From: Bacillota bacterium
GTDB lineage: Bacteria > Bacillota > Clostridia > Oscillospirales > Ruminococcaceae
Assembly (NCBI GenBank): GCA_023460535.1
Contig: JAEWPV010000007.1
Coordinates: forward strand, 124,001 to 188,000
Direction of reading: 5' to 3'
DNA: 64,000 nt
Part shown: positions 59,872-64,000 of the stretch, piece after piece
How the letters are laid out: each line of letters opens with the position of its first letter
Position numbering within the stretch: position 1 is the stretch's first letter
Translations under genes and position numbers: made by a program
The notes under the pieces: generated by a model
Database searches by the model: none
Told to the model about the DNA's origin: nothing
Seen by the model: only the letters and a program-made list of their open reading frames with translations

Positions 59872-59915
59872 AAGCAGCCCTTATCGGTGTGCTTAACACC
59901 GTATAAGAGCTGCTT
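59872..59915 (-). terminator. Terminator after the CinA-sortase-SpoIID gene
   Basis: AAGCAGC-CTTAT-GGTG pairs with CACC-ATAAG-GCTGCTT; on the minus strand TTTTTT follows. Confidence 0.8.
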
Positions 59916-59972
59916 AATCATTGTGCTTTCAAATCGCGCAGGCGGTTTTGTTATAACCAATTGCGATACTGT

Positions 59973-62900
59973 TTATTTCACCGTAGCGCCTGTGTAGTAG
60001 TGCTCCAGTATCTGCTTGTAGTCCCAGCCGGCATATGTCGCGTAGCCGTGTGCGCCCATCTGGCTCATACCCACGCCGTGACCATAGCCATAGGAGGTAA
60101 AGGTAAAGCTGGAACCGCTGTAGGACACATCGAACTTCGTAGAACGCAGGTCAAACGCACCGCTGCTCACCAGTACCTTTTCGCGAATCACCCTTGCCGT
60201 TGTAGAAATCCCGCCGATGCTCATTCTGTCGTTGTAATCGCCGCTGGTATAGCTTTCGACTACAAACCACTCAGACGGATCGCCCTGCGGTTCTTTGCCA
60301 AAATAGCTTACCACCTTGTTTCGTACATACGATTCGCTTAGCGTTACGGTACGTTTATATCCCGTCGCCTTGTAGTCGTACTCACTCGGCACGCTTACAA
60401 GGTGGGAATACGAGCCGCCCCAAACATCTCGGGAGGAGTTGGTGTTGTCCGCCGCAATAGCAAAGTACGGGGTGTAAGCGACACGGTTGTTCACATATAC
60501 AAGCTGATTAACCACCTCAGCCACCGCATTTTTAATCTTGGTGGAGGGGTCTCTAAAGCCCACCGAAGGAGTGCTGCCGCTGTTGATGCTGTTAACAATA
60601 AAGCTGTGCGCCGCCACCGCCTGTGCCTTGAGCGCCTCGACGTGAATCGTATCGTTTAACTCGTTCGCCACCACCTTGCACAGGATGGTGTACGCATCGT
60701 CGGTTACCATGCTGCCGTTTGCATACACCGTCAGCTTCTCGCCGGTACCCACGCCAAGCACATCCGAACTGACCGAACTGCTGGGCTGGGAGGAACTGCT
60801 GCTTGCCTTGGAAGAAGACGCCGCAGACGATGATGCCTTAGAAGAGGAAGCGGCAGAAGAAGCGGAGGAAGATACCCCCGAGCTGCTCTCATCCTGCTGC
60901 CCGGAAGAGGACGCCGCGGAGGAGCTTGCCTGTGAGGAGGACGCTGCTTTGGAGGAGCTGGCGCTTTGGGACGAGCTTTCCCCCTTAGAGGACGATTGCG
61001 AAACGTCACTGCTGGCAGCCTCTGAGCTGGTGTTACTGCTTGCCGCCTCGGAGCTTGTATTTTTGCTAGAGGCATCATCCGGCTCGGCGACAAGCGGCGG
61101 CGGTGTTTCTCCGTTCTGCGCACCCGCACTGCTGTTGTCTATCAGCTCCGGCTTATCTCCGCCATACAGTTCATACCAGATATCGGGGTAAAGTGGCTGT
61201 GCGTTGCGTTTAGCGCTAAGCACCTCTACCACATTGCTTTCACCCTCACGCACCCTGCGCGCGATAACGACAAAGCGCGCATTGTCAAACTCGTAGGTGC
61301 AGGTAGAAAGGGTGACAAAGCGGTCGTCTACGCTCACGTCCACGCCGGTATCGATAATAGAGCGCGCCTTAACCTGGTTAATAAAGTTCTCTACCTCATC
61401 CTCCGTTTGGGGGTCTATAAAGGAGGTGTAGTCAAATACCTCGCCGTGGGCGGGATTCACATTGGTAATAAACGCCGCGACCACCTTGTACTCTCCGGTT
61501 TGATACACGGTGTCAAAGCGAAGGGTCGGGTGCTGCTTGTAGTAGTCTAGGCTGCTGTAATTAAGCAGCTCGCCGAACATCTGACCATCCTTCATGTTGT
61601 GCCCGTAAACCACAATGTTCGTACTGTTTTTTACATCCACACGGTAATCCACATACGGAATGCCGTGCCGATTACTCTCGCGAATAAAATTGCGTCGCAG
61701 GTAAAAATCATTGTCCACCGATTGCACAACCGGATACTTCACCTGCGTGCCATCAATCTCAATAAACGCTTTTACATCGGGGTTAATTGCATACAGAGAA
61801 GCAAAGTATGGTATGTAGTCTGATGGATAGCCTTCGGGAAGATCGCCCGTTCCGTACATATCGTTAAGCTCGTTAACCTGTTTTTGGTTGAGGTAGGATG
61901 TACCAAAATAATACGCAATATACCCGGCGCTTGCCAAAAAGACCAGTATAAACAGAAGCGCCAGCAGCTTAAGAAAAACGCGTGAGCCGCTGTCTCCCTT
62001 TACGGGGAACATGTACTCCACAAAGCGTCGCCACGCGTTCTTTTTTTTCTGTGGTTTGGCATCCGTTACATCGGGGGGCAAAAGTGGGGAGTGCGTCTTA
62101 ATCTGCCCCGTGGACGCAGTCTCGTCATAACCCTCGCGAGCCAGTAACGCCGCTTTTTCGTAGCTCTTGCTGCTGCGAACAGAAAACGGTACCATTGCCG
62201 CTTTGCTTTCCGCGGAGGAATCCAGATATTGCTTGGTCATATCCAAAGCCGTGAGCACCGTTTTTGTTCGAATGGCATCACGGTTGTTTTTTGCAGGGTC
62301 AAACATCAGGCGCTTTACCCACACGCGTGTGCTGTCGCAAAGTGCCACAAACACAAGCCCAACGGGTTTATTACTCTCGTCCGGCGAAGGTCCGGCAAGC
62401 CCGGTAATGCCGATGCCGATGTCGGCGTGTGCCTGGGTAAGTACCCCTGCCGCCATAGAGATGGCAACCTCCTCACTGATGGAGGTATACCGATCAATCA
62501 GCTTTTGAGAAACGCCCAATTTATCCCTCTTAATCTTGTCGGCATATGCGGATACGCCAAACTCAAACACCGCGGAGGAGCCAGCTACCTCAGTAATCCG
62601 TTCGCTCAGTAGCCCGCCGGTGCACGATTCGGCCGTGGCTATCTTCTTTTTTGCAAGGCTAAGCTTATTAACAACAACGCTCGCGAGCGTCTCGTTCTCT
62701 GTGCCGTAGATATACGGAGAAATAGCGCTGGAAAAGAGGGTTTTCGCGGCAGCATCCGCCTGCAACAGCGCCTGAGAACGCCCTGGCGCAACCGAAAACA
62801 GGCGTATCGCAAGCTCACCGTCCTCCTCAATCAGAGTGGCAGCCACGGGCGTTGTCAGCCCTATCTCATCCAGTAGCTGCTGCGCCGCGTCATAATCAAC

Positions 62901-63446
62901 ACCCACCAGGCGCAGGATGCGTGACGCATATTCTCCCCCCGTGCCGCTGCGGATGTAAGCACACACCGACTGAGTGAACATGGCGACGCACTCCTTTGCG
63001 TCATCGGGCAGCATAATAATCGCCTGCCCCTGCGATTCCATGGAAAAGCCGGACACAAACCCGACGGTATTGGGGAACACCCTTGCCCCCTCGGGCACCA
63101 GCGCAAGACGGATGTCCTCCTCTACAAAGCGTCTGCCCGTTTGCTCAAACACCTCACGCAAGCGTGTTACGCTGGGGTTATGGGGCAAAAGCGCGATGTC
63201 AAGGGCATCGCACAACAGCTCTTTGGCAAGCGGATGGGAAAGATCGCTTTGCCCGCCCACGGTGATTAAAATGTCACAGTTGTCTATCCCGTCGCCCACC
63301 GCGTCCAACAACGCGTCCGAGTCGGTCAACGAAACGGTGGCACTGCTTGTCTGAATAGAAAACGCGCGCAGCTCGTTTTCCAGCAACCGAATGGCTCTGA
63401 TATCCTCAGGCGCGGCAGAGCCGATTCGTAATATCCTTGCTTTCAC
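59973..63446 (-). CDS. Trimodular fusion: CinA - membrane anchor - class B sortase - SpoIID/LytB
   Basis: One continuous frame of 1157 residues. Residues 1-165: MoaB-like CinA N-domain with a changed loop (GGQSDLSHPLAKE instead of the usual GGLGPTxDD). 165-250: KH-like linker. 255-410: CinA C-domain (PncC, NMN deamidase) with AESCTGG at 272-278 and GITGLAGP. 489-513: one membrane helix. 525-735: class B sortase with His616 (YGHNMK), Cys716 (TLSTC) and Arg724. 790-895: Ser/Ala-rich linker. 900-1157: SpoIID/LytB domain (VVANELNDTIHVEALKAQAVAA in parts, GYGHGVGMSQMGAHGYA). CinA would be cytoplasmic, sortase and SpoIID outside. The GTG at 63446 lies seven bases after AAAGGAGG. Confidence 0.88.
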   Translation of the reverse strand: MKARILRIGSAAPEDIRAIRLLENELRAFSIQTSSATVSLTDSDALLDAVGDGIDNCDILITVGGQSDLSHPLAKELLCDALDIALLPHNPSVTRLREVFEQTGRRFVEEDIRLALVPEGARVFPNTVGFVSGFSMESQGQAIIMLPDDAKECVAMFTQSVCAYIRSGTGGEYASRILRLVGVDYDAAQQLLDEIGLTTPVAATLIEEDGELAIRLFSVAPGRSQALLQADAAAKTLFSSAISPYIYGTENETLASVVVNKLSLAKKKIATAESCTGGLLSERITEVAGSSAVFEFGVSAYADKIKRDKLGVSQKLIDRYTSISEEVAISMAAGVLTQAHADIGIGITGLAGPSPDESNKPVGLVFVALCDSTRVWVKRLMFDPAKNNRDAIRTKTVLTALDMTKQYLDSSAESKAAMVPFSVRSSKSYEKAALLAREGYDETASTGQIKTHSPLLPPDVTDAKPQKKKNAWRRFVEYMFPVKGDSGSRVFLKLLALLFILVFLASAGYIAYYFGTSYLNQKQVNELNDMYGTGDLPEGYPSDYIPYFASLYAINPDVKAFIEIDGTQVKYPVVQSVDNDFYLRRNFIRESNRHGIPYVDYRVDVKNSTNIVVYGHNMKDGQMFGELLNYSSLDYYKQHPTLRFDTVYQTGEYKVVAAFITNVNPAHGEVFDYTSFIDPQTEDEVENFINQVKARSIIDTGVDVSVDDRFVTLSTCTYEFDNARFVVIARRVREGESNVVEVLSAKRNAQPLYPDIWYELYGGDKPELIDNSSAGAQNGETPPPLVAEPDDASSKNTSSEAASSNTSSEAASSDVSQSSSKGESSSQSASSSKAASSSQASSSAASSSGQQDESSSGVSSSASSAASSSKASSSAASSSKASSSSSQPSSSVSSDVLGVGTGEKLTVYANGSMVTDDAYTILCKVVANELNDTIHVEALKAQAVAAHSFIVNSINSGSTPSVGFRDPSTKIKNAVAEVVNQLVYVNNRVAYTPYFAIAADNTNSSRDVWGGSYSHLVSVPSEYDYKATGYKRTVTLSESYVRNKVVSYFGKEPQGDPSEWFVVESYTSGDYNDRMSIGGISTTARVIREKVLVSSGAFDLRSTKFDVSYSGSSFTFTSYGYGHGVGMSQMGAHGYATYAGWDYKQILEHYYTGATVK

Positions 63447-63552
63447 ACTCGCTCCTCCTTTTATCAAGTCAACTCGGGCGGTCCCGATTTACATTGACCA
63501 GTCCTTGCCGTCTTTGTGTAGCAAATCGCCCAATACGGGGGTATACGGCACA

Positions 63553-64000
63553 TTATGCGTCTATATTTTTGCACTCCACACCCGATACAGCGCGTTGGAT
63601 TAGCTCATCCCAAGCGACGTTTGCCGCCTCTTCCGCCTTTATCACGCTGTCCAGTCGCGGGCGGGTGCGGGGGTGTCGCGGGGTAAACACGGTACAGCAA
63701 TCCTCATAGGGAAGAATGGAAGTCTCAAACGTATCTATTTTGCGGGAGATTCTTGTAATCTCCTCTTTGTCCATGCCAATCAGGGGGCGAAACACCGGCA
63801 GGCTTGTCACACTGTCGGTACATGCAATGGCTCCGATGGTCTGGCTTGCCACCTGCCCCAGGCTTTCGCCCGTAATCAATGCGCCGCAGCCTTGATCCGC
63901 CGCAATGCGCTCACTGACGCGCATCATAAACCGGCGCATGATAATGGTAAACAGATCCTCAGGGCACTCTTTGCGGATGGTTTCCTGCAGCTCGGTGAAG
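63553..64000 (-). CDS. thiI: tRNA 4-thiouridine synthetase ThiI, C-terminal part (cut by window edge)
   Basis: The frame is open to the right edge (upstream residues read FTELQETIRKECPEDL) and ends at 63553. It matches the ThiI AANH/PP-loop domain: MRRFMMRVSERIA, GALITGESLGQVASQT, LPVFRPLIGMDKEEI and the closing ETSILPYEDCCTVF. The last Cys pair region is where the short clostridial form ends, without a rhodanese domain. ThiI activates tRNA U8 for thiolation and may also serve thiamine synthesis. It lies about 106 bp upstream of the fusion gene on the same strand. Confidence 0.93.
   Translation of the reverse strand, partial: FTELQETIRKECPEDLFTIIMRRFMMRVSERIAADQGCGALITGESLGQVASQTIGAIACTDSVTSLPVFRPLIGMDKEEITRISRKIDTFETSILPYEDCCTVFTPRHPRTRPRLDSVIKAEEAANVAWDELIQRAVSGVECKNIDA

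Overview
The window looks like a chromosomal piece of an anaerobic, spore-forming Firmicute of the class Clostridia, perhaps an Oscillospirales/Ruminococcaceae-type lineage. The reasons are the clostridial nitrogenase set (closest in my memory to Clostridium pasteurianum: long NifD, fused NifN-B, split NifV omega/alpha, 2Fe-2S ferredoxin), the sporulation genes spmA/spmB, three collagen-like exosporium-type proteins, a sortase B, an AbrB-type regulator, AGGAGG ribosome binding sites and frequent TTG/GTG starts. The lineage is an inference; no rRNA or marker phylogeny is available here.

Layout. 1-381: start of a phosphate-binding lipoprotein gene (pstS, minus strand, truncated by the window edge) behind an 11-bp-periodic Pho-box-like array. 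664-2301: an AnfO-like nitrogenase accessory gene and a MORN-repeat-like, Cys-tailed gene with an apparent frameshift, divergent from the nif operon. 2499-16603: one co-directional nitrogen fixation block: nifH, nifI1, nifI2, nifD, a 35-codon mini-ORF, nifK, nifE, nifN-B, ferredoxin, nifV omega, nifV alpha, then modA, modB, modC. The genes supply the Fe protein, the MoFe protein, its PII-type post-translational switch, cofactor assembly, homocitrate and molybdate. The nifH leader carries a terminator-like hairpin.

16643-23361: a solitary nuclease-like/winged-helix protein, a DUF5058 membrane protein with a second membrane protein and an M20 peptidase, an epoxyqueuosine-reductase-like Fe-S protein, and a GH4 alpha-galactosidase with a divergent AraC regulator. 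23393-26210: a zinc-type ABC transporter in two divergent units sharing two identical 21-bp palindromes. 26311-29522: a polysaccharide operon (GH16, GT2, deacetylase). 29713-30544: tRNA-Pro and a GNAT acetyltransferase. 30556-38009: GH3, AhpC, Dps, patatin, GH1, a DUF5680 protein and a DNA-deoxyinosine glycosylase. 38079-42397: a membrane GGDEF protein and secA.

42418-52811: a BtuF-like lipoprotein, an ABC-2 exporter, a MacB-type ATPase, spmAB, an AbrB-like regulator, a DUF3592 protein, a DUF1538 membrane protein with a tandem PII-like protein, and DUF3793 plus flavodoxin behind a DtxR-like operator. 52848-59647: two tandem TPR-type glycosyltransferases next to three collagen-like surface proteins, plausibly a spore-coat glycoprotein unit. 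59973-63446: a single 1157-residue protein that joins CinA, a membrane anchor, a class B sortase and a SpoIID/LytB domain, which is the most unusual object in the window. 63553-64000: the 3' part of thiI. I saw no IS element, prophage, CRISPR array or rRNA.
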